Source: Tetradesmus obliquus (lineage: Eukaryota > Chlorophyta > Chlorophyceae > Sphaeropleales > Scenedesmaceae). Taken from it: DNA of 64,000 nucleotides. Location of the stretch: assembly GCA_030272155.1 (NCBI GenBank), contig CP126192.1:5366501-5430500 (forward strand), given 5' to 3'. The translations under genes were made by a program, and so were the position numbers. Positions 1 through 10,096 of this stretch are shown here, in pieces; positions within the stretch are counted from its first letter, which is position 1; every line of letters begins with the position of its first letter. The notes under the pieces were generated by a model. It saw only the letters and a list, made by a program, of their open reading frames with translations. It searched no databases and was not told the DNA's origin.

Positions 1-412
1 CTGAGCCAGTTCTCAGCCTTTTTGTTGCGACAAGGCGTTGCACGCATACAGGTGCTGCATCAGGCTGGCTGCATATGCTTGACGGTGCAGCTGCACCTGT
101 GTGGGTGGCCCAATCCTGCTGTTGGTGCTGCAACATTTGCACCTTGCAAGCAGACCATGGGGATGAGTAGCCCGTCAACGCCGACAATTCTGCATGGATC
201 TTGTAACAGACAAAGTTGAAGGCATTACTTGGTGCCGGCTTGTGTGATGCAATCGTCACCAGGTGTGTTGCAGGTTTGGCTGTCAGCTTGTTAAGGAAAA
301 GCCCAGCGCACACCAGTGCAAACCCTGCATCCAGCACAATCATGCTGCGCAGCTGAACGCTGGCCTGTACTGGGCCCTGCACGTGCTGCTGCTGCTGCTG
401 CTGTGTTGCCTG
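1..412. other. Left-edge intergenic region
   Basis: No coding exon recognised. The segment lies 3' of the acetyltransferase gene that ends at 413 on the minus strand and probably contains its 3' UTR. A short CTG run (about 384-402) is the only obvious structure. Confidence 0.4.
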
Positions 413-927
413 CTAGTAGTCTGTGAACATGTCCTCGTAGCACTTGTAATGGCTGCTCATGCCCAGCTTCTCATACTGCAGCAGCAACACAACCAGCAGC
501 AGCAGGTGTAGCAGTTACGTTAGTGCAGCTGACAGCAGCAGTGAGCATCAAATTATTGCACTACACTACTACGGCTCATGCATCAGCCCGCTGCAATGGG
601 CACTGCTGAGGCCCTGAGCATGCCAGGCTGGCACAGCCACACACAGCACCATGCTGGCAGGTGACCTGCCCAACATGGCAACTCAACCGAACACATCATA
701 CTGTGCTACAGTACGTTCTGCCTGTAACAAAACTGTTGTCACAAGAGTCAGCACAGTTTGTAGTGGTAATGCAGCAGGCTCGTCAATAGGCAGCAGGGGC
801 AGCAGGCCTCACCGTTGCGTGTGCGCGCGTGTTGGCTGCGTCTGCGTAGAGCCGCAGGCCCGCTGCGCCTGCCTTGTGAGCCTCGTCACGCACATGATTG
901 TACAGCGCCTTGAAGTGGCCCTGCCAG

Positions 928-988
<61 letters not shown>

Positions 989-2223
989 ACAGTGGCAACA
1001 GGTCAGCAAGGCAGCGCCATGCTGTGGCAAGAGACAATTAAAGTAGTGCTTGAGAAGCATATGTGCGTGAACTGCAGCAGTGTCTTGCACTGCTGATGTT
1101 TTCTGGCCTAGTAGCCCAACACAAGGTGCAAAGGCAGACAGTATATACAGACAGAGTATAGCACAGCATGACGGATGTTGATGCTGTGAAGCTGTACATG
1201 AAATGATCATCAAGCTGCTAGCACTTCTCGCGCAGCACCAACTGGGTGCACTGCACAAGGTGTTCTGACCACACTTGCTGCATGTAAAAGGACGAAGTTG
1301 TGTGCAGTAGATGCAAATCTGCGCACCTCCGCAAAGGCACTGCACGACTCAGGCTCGACCTCAACTGCAGCAGGTGCATGCCAGCCCCTCACCTGCTTGC
1401 GATGCTGCGGCTTGACGTACACACTCTGGATCCACCACACCACAGCAGCCCGCCAGTCCGACCACTCGTACGTGATCATGAGCTGCGCTTTGATGCTGCC
1501 GCCCTGCTCCAGCAAAAAGTAAGTGGCATGTGTTTCACCAGACAGCACGGCCCTGCAGATGTGTGCAAGGCAGCAGATGTTTATTGACAAAAGTGTGTGG
1601 CGTGTGCTGTTGCGACTGCCGCACTGGAGGAAAGGTGTGCAAGTCACGTGTTTAAAGATCACAAACAGAGCAGATGCACACAATGAGCTGTCTCTGGAGT
1701 GCCGCACACAACACGGCAGAGGACACTGCAAGCCTGCCACCTTAATTTCTGCTGCACAGCGTGCTTTGACAGGTACTGCTGAATTACTGTAGCGCAGCGC
1801 ACTGCAACCCAAGCAGCTTTAATGCAGAGAAGCCCCTGCCACTGCTGCTGCTGCTGCTGCTGCTCCTAGCAGCAGTAGTACTGAAGCTGCTACTGCCGTG
1901 CATATGCTTACTTGACACCCTTGACCACGGTGTCATGTGGTAGATCAATGTCTTCAGTCTCCTGCAAAGCTGAATGCACAGTCAGCCTTACCACATGGCA
2001 ACATAGTGTAGCAAACTACCATGCTGCAGCCCCTGAATAGCGCTGCTGCTGCTGCTGCTGCCTGCAAGCTGCTGCTGATGGGGGCCACGTGCTTTTTCAA
2101 TATGAAAATATTGCACTTTTAACACAACTGTACCTTTGCCATGGCAATGTTTGCAGCAACGACCTCCTCCAGATCGTCTATAGTGGCTGTTCTGTACTGC
2201 AGTCCCTCATCCTGTCCTGTCAT
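413..2223 (-). CDS. GNAT-family N-acetyltransferase
   Basis: Five exons on the minus strand: 2223-2134, 1961-1912, 1552-1393, 920-813 and 475-413, giving 156 residues with consistent phases. The start is the ATG at 2223 (MTGQDEGLQYRTAT). The protein has the layout of a compact single-domain GNAT acetyltransferase that uses acetyl-CoA. Exon 3 holds the central strands, with a TYEWSDWR segment followed by WWIQSVYV. The acetyl-CoA pyrophosphate loop (QHRKQGHF) spans the exon 3/4 junction. Exon 4 carries AAGLRLYAD and NTRA, and exon 5 ends in a YEKLGM motif typical of GNAT C-termini. This subgroup with EWSDWR is widespread in bacteria and algae. The acceptor substrate is unknown. Exon 4 is preceded by a long CTG tract (minus strand) that ends 8 bases before the acceptor. 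Confidence 0.85.
929..984. repeat. CAG/CTG trinucleotide tract (intron of GNAT gene)
   Basis: About 18 uninterrupted triplets, CAG on plus and CTG on minus. The tract lies in intron 3 of the minus-strand acetyltransferase gene, immediately upstream of the acceptor of exon 4. Long polyL/polyQ/polyC reading frames over it are artefacts. Confidence 0.95.
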
Positions 2224-2614
2224 GCTGCCTTGCTTGTTGCGGATCAGGTAACACAGTCAAACAGTGGATACTGTTACGTGCATGTGTATCCTATGCTTTC
2301 TGCTCCAATGACGAGCATGGCCAGCTCTACAAGCCAGTTGCAGGACACGCAAGCGAAGTCGAGCGATCAGGTTGCTTGCCACAGACGCGTTCTGACACTG
2401 CTTGCTTGAACCTCGATCACGTCAGGAATGAAATACCATGCTGCAAACTTCAATGTATTGCATGTTGAACAGCTGCTCACAGTTAGGGTTCCAAACTACT
2501 GGGAACGTGCCACCCTGAACTGCAGGGTGAACAGCTCAACATCCGATCATCCGCAAACACAGAACATAGCACTCGTGCTGACGGCATCCCAATTCAGCAA
2601 ACCATTGCGACCAG
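2224..2614. other. Intergenic spacer between GNAT and ataxin-3 genes
   Basis: About 390 bases between two minus-strand genes. It should hold the acetyltransferase promoter/5' UTR and the 3' UTR of the ataxin-3 gene. No coding exon and no clear TGTAA (minus strand) was seen. Confidence 0.4.
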
Positions 2615-3224
2615 CTAGCTTAGCTGTACGCTGAGCATGCTGCGGTCCTCAACACCAGCTGCACACAGCTCCTGCTCTGGCTGCAGCTGCTTCTTGGGGA
2701 ACTGCGTTGACAGGCTCACCGCCTGCCCCTTCTTCATCTCCCCTGCCTGCAGCAGCTGCTGCGCCACCCACGCCTGCAGAACCGCTACACTATCCTTGCT
2801 GCTGAACCGCCTCGACAGCCGGCCACCAGATGGCAGCCTGAAAGCCACTGTCACTTGACCTTCTGCTCCTTCGTCAGGCTCCTCTGGAACATCTACTGCT
2901 GCTGGCTGCTCTTGCTGCTGCTCCTGCTGCTGCTCTTGCTGCTGCTGGGACTGCTGGTGCTCCTCTAAGCTCGCTGCCAGTGCTGCTGCAAGCTCAGGGT
3001 CGTCATCCTCAAACCCAAAATCGCCACCAGCATCAGCAGCATCAGCCATGCCATGCTGCTGTGCCAGCCCCACGTCGCCAGCAGCAGCGTCTGCTGCCTG
3101 CCGTGCAACTGCTGCATAGCTGGGCCCAGCGCTGCTGCCGTGTGCGTTGCTTGGCCCTGCTCCATCTGCTGGGTAGTCCTGCATGCTGGCTGCAATGGCA
3201 GCTGCCAGGTCAGCATCCTCGTCT

Positions 3225-3287
<63 letters not shown>

Positions 3288-6022
3288 TAACAACAGGACT
3301 AAGTATGATTCCGTGTTGGCTATTGCCTGCAGATGTACTCATGCATACTGCAGGTGGTGCACTTACCCCAAGTCGTTGCTGAGCGCATGCCACTCACCAG
3401 GTATCCTCTGCAGGTGCGCACACATATGACCTGCCTGATGCCATGCACCCGCTCATTCACTGGTAAGTCACTGACGTGCAGCGCATGCTGCCACGCACCA
3501 CGCTCACTATCCTCTGCTGCCCATTGCATCATGCCCCTTCAACATCAACACTGGCAGGTATACGAAGTGCAACCAAGCCATAGCAAAGGTGGCAGCTCAG
3601 CCTCACCGTCGCCGGGCTGCCCTGCAGCGGGCCGCCTCAAGATCAACACCATCAAGTCGTCAACGGCAATTAAGCAACAGCAATACTGCCAGCCGTCAGC
3701 TCAGCCTCACCGTCGCCGGGCTGCCCTGCAGCGGGCCGCTTGTTGGCTGCGCTGCGCAGCGTGATGGCGCCGCCGCCAGCAGCCGCGCGCGAGAAGGCGT
3801 CCTCCATGGCGTTGCGCGCCCGCCCCATCTGGCGGCTGCTTTGCGCCTCCTTGTGTGCGGCGCGCGCCTGTCAAAGGGACAGCAGCAACAGTGCACGCCA
3901 GCGTTTGAAGAAGATGGTGTCGCCCTGCTGCTTCAAACCTCAATACAGCCACGCAGCTCTAGACCAACTACGCTACAAGCCACAGAGCACAGCCCCTCAC
4001 ACCAACTAAACCACAAAGCAGGCACCCCTCACAAAGCGGGCCCCACACTCACATCACACTATCACACTAACCACAACCATCTCACCTCCTCCGGGTCCCA
4101 CCACTTGCCAGGGCCGTCCATCTCAGCTCCTGTGGCTGCAGGGCTGCCAGGAAGCACGCCCCGCACCACCAAGATGGTGTAGCCTTGTTGCTTCAAACCT
4201 CAATACAGCCACACAGCTCCAGAGCAACTGCGCTACAAACGCCTACATACCACAGCCCCTCCCTCCAACTAAACCACAAAGCAGGCACCCCTCACAAAGC
4301 GGTCCCCACACTCACATCACACTAACCCCAACCATCTCACCTCCTCGGGGTCCCACCACTTGCCCGGGCCGTCCATCTCAGCTCCTGTGGCTGCTGGGCT
4401 GCCAGGAAGCACACCCCGCACCACAAAGATGGTGTAGCCCTGCTGCTTCAAACTGTCCAGGTAGGCGGTCAGGTAGAAGGCCGACAGGTGCTCAGGGGCC
4501 GGGTAGAGGCTGTTGAAGTTCCACCACTCGCCCTCAACCTGGCGGATGGCAAACCAGTGCTCCTGCAGCAGCAGACAGTGCGGCGGTGGTGTGGTGGTAG
4601 ACGCTGGTGATCACCTCATCAGGTCCAACGGACCTCAGAAGATGGGAGGTGCTTGAGGCTGGGGACAATGCTGGGCAGCAGGGCAGACTGGGATGGGATG
4701 CAGGGTTGCAGATGAGGCGCTGATGAAAGAAAGAGCCTGGTGCTGGTGCAGCGTTGCTGGCAAGCTTGCAGGACACGCAGCATACGCCACCTGAACCGTA
4801 CCAGGTGTAGATGCATATCTGACACTGCCCTCCACCGAACAACATAAGCCCCACACACCCAAACAAACACAATCCTGCTGCGGCCGCTCGCACAATCGCC
4901 CTGTCCCAGCACATCCCAGGCAAGCAGCACGAGTTCAAGACACACGCCAAGCACAGCCACAACCACAGCTCGAAAAACCAAATCACAGGCAGGCACCGCC
5001 CCACCTGCAGGTTGCAGATGAAGGCCTGCTCCTGCTGCGCATCAAAGCCAGCCTGCCGCAGCTCCTGGTTGTCAGTGGGCGTCAGCGTCAGCTGCCACAC
5101 CTGCGTGTGTTGCGGCAGGCACACAAACACGGTGAATCACTGAACATGCGCCTGCCATCAGCCGCAGCATTACATACGCAGGAGCATGCAGGCGCGCGTG
5201 CGCGTCATCAGGAATGAATTGGCACTTGTGCGCATGCTGTCCTGCTGCTGCTGCTGTCGACACAGACAGTGCTGGCACAGCTGTCCCACACACTGCTGCC
5301 GCCGTGGTATGCTGCACGGGCTGTCCATGTGCGTGCTGCTGCTGGCGCCACGCACCTCACCTGCAGCGCCTTGGTGAGCACCTGGATGCTGAACATGCCG
5401 CTCTCATCCAGGTTGCTGGAGGGGCCTGCTGCTGCCTGCGCTTCTGCATCCAGCATCTGCCGCTCCAGCTGGTCCAGCTCATGGCCGATCTGCAGGTGCA
5501 ACATCAGGTGTGAACGAGGGTGAGGATAACAGCAGTCCTGTAAGCAGTATACGGCCAAGCATGCTGCACCAGCCAGGTGCTAGCCGCTGCAGCATAGCAG
5601 TGGCACAGTGCAGGTGCAGTGGGGAAAGGGGAGGGCTTGACTGCTGAATGGGCTGCGGTAACTGCATGCAAATACTTTAGTCAGATGGCATTGCAGAGTT
5701 TCCTGCAAGTGATCAATCCTTGCTTCCATGGACATGGACATGGACATGGTCGTGGATGTGCTCATGCCCTTGATGCACATCCAAGACCAGTAGTTGCTTG
5801 CTGACATAGAAAGTGCTAGTGCTGTGCAGACAGAACTCATGCACCAGGATCATTGCAGTCATGCATGCAGGCTGAAAGCCCGCACAGCATGATGCTTGTG
5901 ACACTGGTGTCACCAGAACATACCTGTGCCAAGTCCAGCTCACTGAAGTAGGGGCCTTGCAACAGTGTGTTGATGCAATGAACACCACACAATGCTGCTA
6001 TCTGCTTTTCATGGTAAAGCAT
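2615..6022 (-). CDS. ATXN3: Ataxin-3-like deubiquitinase (Josephin-UIM-UIM-polyQ-UBX)
   Basis: Six minus-strand exons: 6022-5924, 5489-5361, 5100-5005, 4562-4341, 3867-3711 and 3222-2615, giving 436 residues with all phases consistent. Residues 1-182 form the Josephin cysteine-protease domain. The start reads MLYHEKQ, matching the family N-terminus, with catalytic Cys12 in ALCGVHC. His110 lies in EHWF and Asn125 in WWNFNS, so the Cys/His/Asn triad is intact. Residues ~235-251 and ~306-323 are ubiquitin-interacting motifs (DADLAAAIAASM and DPELAAALAASL). A Q-rich run follows at ~324-340, and residues ~357-436 form a UBX domain with the FPK loop used to bind p97/CDC48. The family trims ubiquitin chains on p97 clients, in cytosol and nucleus. 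The gene shares a 354-base divergent spacer with ASA8. Exon 4 and exon 5 ends are duplicated in adjacent introns. Confidence 0.93.
3226..3282. repeat. CAG/CTG tract abutting an ataxin-3 splice acceptor
   Basis: About 19 triplets, CAG on plus. On the coding (minus) strand this reads as an uninterrupted CTG run that ends in CTGCAG, directly followed by the first base of exon 6 at 3222. The repeat therefore occupies the place of the polypyrimidine tract. Confidence 0.95.
3592..3742. repeat. Duplicated 3' end of ataxin-3 exon 5 with its donor site
   Basis: A block of about 45 bases (CTCAGCCTCACCGTCGCCGG onward on plus) occurs at about 3596-3640 and again at about 3700-3742. Both copies contain the exon 5 end and the GTGAGG donor on the minus strand. 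A spacer containing the motif CAACGGCAATTAAGCAACAG lies between them. The gene model uses the copy ending at 3711, which is contiguous with the exon. Confidence 0.8.
3911..4450. repeat. ~255-260 bp tandem duplication inside the ataxin-3 gene
   Basis: The marker AAGATGGTGT occurs at 3911, 4171 and 4426, each followed by a near-identical block. Two near-complete units and part of a third are present. Each unit pairs the 3' part of Josephin exon 4, including its donor (4341 in the real exon, 4086 in the copy), with the start of the following intron. The 4086-4198 copy still encodes an intact version of the exon 4 C-terminal part (KQQGYTILVVRGVLPGSP) but lacks a convincing acceptor. The 3911 copy diverges after a few codons. 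Confidence 0.88.
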
Positions 6023-6376
6023 GTCAGCAGCTGCACCGACAGCAATCACTGGGCGATGCCCACTCAAGCAGAACTGAAGCAGCAGTACTGCTGTACCAAC
6101 AAGCTGGTGTACAGACCTGACCAGCAACTACTAGCAAGCAACACGTCTTGAAAAGCAAACATTTGCTAAACGGAAGTCGCAAGGGATCGTTGTCTTCTGC
6201 TCTGCGAGGTTCGGCCGCGAACCCTCGTGTTGCGGACTTTGCCTGTTATGGTTTGGTTCTGCTAAACACAAACAAAGTATTGTTTTGTTTTGGGCCTTTA
6301 CAGTGTGGTTGCTTCTGCTGCTGCGAGATCGGTCAGATCACATCCCACTTGTGAAACCAGGCAGCAGGCAGCCAAG
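6023..6376. promoter_or_regulatory. Divergent spacer between ataxin-3 and ASA8
   Basis: 354 bases separate two start codons pointing away from each other, so both promoters and 5' UTRs must lie here or reach into it. No TATA box could be assigned with confidence. The call rests only on gene arrangement. Confidence 0.45.
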
Positions 6377-7326
6377 ATGGTGCTGGGCGAGGCGCACTTG
6401 CGCAACATCCTGCGCCCTCCCCCTGTAGACCCCACAAACCTGCCTCCCAACCCCCCACACCCATTTCAGAAGAGCTTCAGCTTCTACCTCAGGCAGCGGT
6501 TCCTCAAGCACCACTTTCCGCTCGTATTTGGCTATGGCGTAGCTATCTACCTGTTCATGGGCATTGACTCAGCCAGGAACAGCGCGCAGCAGGCGTCCTA
6601 TGAGAAGGCTATCAGTGAGGGACACTCGCCATGTGAGTGCTGCTGCTGTTGCTGTTGCCACTGAAAGAACGACAGTACACTGCATTAGTGGCACAACATA
6701 GCACAGTACGGTCAAGCCAGACACTTAGGCTGCATAGCTGACAGGCAGGAGACTGGCAGCAGGCAGGGGGTGCAGTCAGACATGCATATGCTGTGCAGGA
6801 CGCCTAGCTCAGCACAGCAGTGCATCTCTTGCAGCACATGCCATACAGCGCAAAAGCTGTCGAGCCAGTGTGTTGACACGGCCAGCATGTCAGCGTAAAG
6901 CATAGTCTTCAAGAATGATGATATTGCAGTACACAGCAACAGCAGCAGCAAACATCAGACTGGTTGAGTAGCAGCAACGCGCTCTGTGGTGCAGTGCAGC
7001 AGCGTGCGTGTATGCTTGGCGCCATGTGCACAGAAGAAATGACCTGTGCACATGTGGTGCAGCTGTAAGTGCCTGAAGGGAACCGTCCCCCACAGCTCAA
7101 CGGTTCTGCCAGTGAACTCATTGAAACATGCCTCTCGCACGCATCTAGGCAACAGCACTGCTTTGCACAGCACCTGGTGCAATGTCAGATGCAGACACAT
7201 TGATGTTGCACTGTCACACAGCATTTTTAGTATATTCTTGCACTGCTCACCTGAGTCCTTTTGCTACCCTTGCTCCCCTTCCGCCCGTATCCTGCTGATG
7301 TTGCTGCTGCAGTTGGCCACCACTAA
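6377..7326 (+). CDS. ASA8: Mitochondrial ATP synthase subunit ASA8
   Basis: Exon 1 is 6377-6632 and exon 2 is 7313-7326, encoding 89 residues. The protein starts MVLGEAHLRNILRPPP, continues with PHPFQKSFSFY, has one hydrophobic membrane segment (FPLVFGYGVAIYLFMGI) and ends with a YEKAISEGHSP stretch. This pattern and length match ASA8, one of the ASA subunits that form the peripheral stalk and dimer scaffold of the chlorophycean mitochondrial F1Fo-ATP synthase. The donor CCAT|GTGAGT leaves phase 1. The 14-base terminal exon after CTGCAG adds FGHH and a stop, restoring the expected length. That microexon is my choice among downstream acceptors and is less certain than exon 1. If the donor is skipped, the frame stops 30 bases later. 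The subunit is a strong taxonomic marker for Chlorophyceae. Confidence 0.85.
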
Positions 7327-8873
7327 GCAGCTGCAGCGGAGCAGGCAATGCACCAGCAGCTGACATCCACTGCAGCCTGCAGCCATGCTGCTGCTGTGCT
7401 GCTGGATGCGAGCTGGCAGTGTGTGCGAACAGGCTTCACAACATGATTCACATAGCGGCAGCCCGAGCGAGCAGGGCAGCAGCATGTGCAGCAGCTGCAG
7501 CGTGCAGCACTTGCTTGCTGCTGCGCTTGCAGCTCACAGCTGTGCTAGAGCTTGGCAACGGGGTGTCACTAGACAACAAAGTAGGTTGGCAGGGACGGGG
7601 TTGGGAGGTTTTGAGGGTGGTGGTTTGTCTCAGGTGGGAACATTAGTGACTGCAACAGCAGCAGTGGCAGCTGCTGCAGCAGAACGCTGATGGAGCAGTA
7701 GCTGTGGAGCGCCAGGCAGTTCTAACTTGGCTGTGCTGTGTGGTTGATGCATACAAGGCAAGCCGGCAGGCTGTCCATGTCATCATACCGTGGTGTGCAC
7801 TGGCAAGTCACAGCTGTGGTAGTGATGTCGGCGTCAAGGCGAGCAGAGCCGCAGGAGTTGTGCAGTAGGCAGGTGGCCGTACCCCTGGTTGTATGCACTT
7901 CCTTTTTGTAACATGATAAAGCGCATCACTCGAAAGGTTCTGGGCGTTGAGAATGTGCACCTTTCTGTGTATGAGCTTGCAGTTTGTAGTTGAGCCACAG
8001 CAGGTGATGGAGCAGCGAGCGTGCAGGCAACTGAGTGTGGTCACGACTTGGCTGTACCATCGGCACACCAACCATGCCATTTACCAACATAGTTTTGCCA
8101 ACATTATTTGTATGTTAACGAGCAGGGTTGACACCATTGCACAGTGATGGTGGTGACAGCGGCAGCACTGACTGGCTCATTGTCGTCTCCGCAGACTGTG
8201 TCTTGGTTGTGTGGCAAGCAGCCGTAACAGCAACAGCAACAACATGCGGAAATTTAATTTAATGAAATACCTCAACTGCGCATAAGTCACGGCGTCTTTG
8301 CCTGTAGAAGCCTGCAGTTGCTGGAGGTGTGCTGTGCAACTTCAGCATTCATGCTGAGATGACGCCCAAGCCTTGAAGGGCTTCGTCAGTCAGATAGCGC
8401 CGTTCGTGGTGACCTGGATCCATCTTAGCTGCAAAATGCAAGACGCAGTCTCCGGACTCCCAACTCCCCACCGGCCACCCACCTACCGGCCCGTCATGTG
8501 ACACAAGCTCGATGACTCAGGATGATCTTTGTGAAGCGGCTGCCCCAGCACCACGTAAGCACCCGAAACAACTCTTCAACCACCAGGAATGCTTTTATGT
8601 GGTTCAGATTGAGTATCTGCCCTGGAAAAGGTGACACTCGCTGGGCACACGCCTGTGACAATTCTCCACAAGCTTGACCTTACAGCCTGCGGCAACTGCT
8701 GCCAGACAGCCTCATCCAAAGACACAGACGGAAATCAGACACTTTGTTTAACGCTGTTTGGTGCGACAGGAAGGACACGCACGTTGCTTGCTGACAGCAA
8801 GTGTCCTTCGTTCAACCACGCATACAAACAGCCGTTGATTGCAAACAGTTACATCTTATATTGCAAGGATAAT
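7327..8873. other. Intergenic region between ASA8 and the ferredoxin-like gene
   Basis: About 1.5 kb with no frame showing recognisable conservation or consistent splice phases. It should include the ASA8 3' UTR (a TGTAA lies near 7906) and the promoter of the next gene. A short MIFVKRLPQHH frame near 8522 is too small to call. Confidence 0.4.
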
Positions 8874-10096
8874 ATGCTGCCAGCAAGAGCCATGGAGCAC
8901 TGCAAGCGTGCTGGCAGCTCATGTGCACAAGCGCGACACGCGCCACTGGCCCACCCCCGACGCAGCCAAGCAACTGGTAAGTGGCCTTGAACTGTCCATG
9001 CTACGAGAAGTTGTTGATTGGCAGTGCTTCGTGGCTTGCATGCGGCAGGCTGGCGGGTTTTGGTCATTGCCAGGTCCAGGGAACGCCAGCCGTGCCTTAA
9101 CTACTCACAGCACCACTTCGCCATCATTCACTCTTATCAATGCTGTCTTACTTTTTGTTGCCGTCGTTTCCGCGTTTCTGTGGTCCTGCAGGCTGGCATC
9201 GGAGCCTGGCCAACAACAGCTCAGCATTTAGCCAGTGCAGCATCCAGCCAGTGATGCAGCCAGCACCTCAGCAGCTGCCAGCACTGCCGCAGCCCTGGGG
9301 CAGGCGGTTAGCGGGGCATGTTGTTTGCGGTGGGCTCAAAAAGGAGACGAAGAAGCTAGCCAAGACGCTCAAGGCGCACCGCAAGCGCTTGGAGTCGCTG
9401 CTTACAACACACGCAGCTGCTGGTGCTGACGCGGCAACAATGCAGCTGGTGCTCTCAGAAATCAGTCAACTCAAGTCCGCAGTTGACACCATCCGTGAAG
9501 TGCAGCAGCAGCAGAAGCAGCAAAAACGCCTGGAGCGCCTCGCATGCAGTGGCTGCAGCAGCAGTGACTCAGACAGCAGCGATGACGAGTCGTCGCCAAG
9601 CAGCAGCAGCAGCAGACCTATGAGCAGCAGTATGGGCTCCATGGTTGTAGCAGCTGGCAGCGTGTCCATGCTGCTGGAGCCACCTGCAGTTGACCAGGAA
9701 CAGCCTGACATCACCCAGCAGCTGCCGCCGCCCCAGCAGTACAACGCAACAGGCCGCATCTTGGTCTGCCAAGGCAAGGCCTGCATGAACAAGGGCGCCC
9801 TGGGTGTCCTGCAAGCAGCTTCACATGCAGCCGCAGCAAGCCCTGGCATCGAGGTGCTGCCCTGCAAGTGCCTGGGCAAGTGCAAGCAAGGTCCTGCGCT
9901 GCGCATCCGCACGCAGCAGCCTGGCTGCACGCTGCTGACTCAGGTGTCGCCTGTGGAGGTGCCTGAGGCAGTAGATGCAGTGTTCTCAGCAGCAGTGGAC
10001 GCGGCAGCAGCAGCTGCAGCAGCAGGCGATGCTCACCAGCAGTCGCAGGTGCAGCAGCAGCAGCAGCTGCCTGTGGTTGGTGCAAGCATGGCCTGA
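8874..10096 (+). CDS. Protein with C-terminal thioredoxin-like [2Fe-2S] ferredoxin domain
   Basis: Model: exon 1 8874-8976, exon 2 9192-10096, 335 residues. The N-terminus (MLPARAMEHC..., Arg/Ala/Ser-rich, few acidic residues) resembles an organelle transit peptide. Next comes a basic coiled-coil-like stretch (KKETKKLAKTLKAHRKRLES), then a Ser/Asp-rich and Gln-rich linker. Residues ~222-280 form the recognisable domain. Cys227 and Cys232 lie in CQGKAC, and Cys261 and Cys265 in CLGKCKQGP. The C-x4-C plus C-x3-C spacing is that of NuoE-type/thioredoxin-like [2Fe-2S] ferredoxins. An electron-transfer or cluster-sensing role in plastid or mitochondrion is inferred. The tail is Ala/Gln low complexity. 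The domain is secure. The first exon is tentative, and translation could instead begin at the in-frame ATG 9254. Confidence 0.7.

Noticed and set aside
783-1037. Minus-strand frame with ~20 consecutive leucines followed by GNAT-like sequence, as a signal-peptide protein
   Set aside because: The poly-Leu is the intronic CTG tract. The GNAT part is exon 4 of a spliced gene.
3053-3429. Plus-strand frames with poly-Gln or poly-Ser across 3221-3282
   Set aside because: Shadow of the repeat on the strand opposite the ataxin-3 gene, with no conserved flank.
8520-8990. Short gene starting MIFVKRLPQHH and continuing with HVHKRDTRHWPTPDAAKQL
   Set aside because: The second segment overlaps the first exon of the ferredoxin-like model in another frame, and no phase-consistent join to the first was found. 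Kept only as an alternative.
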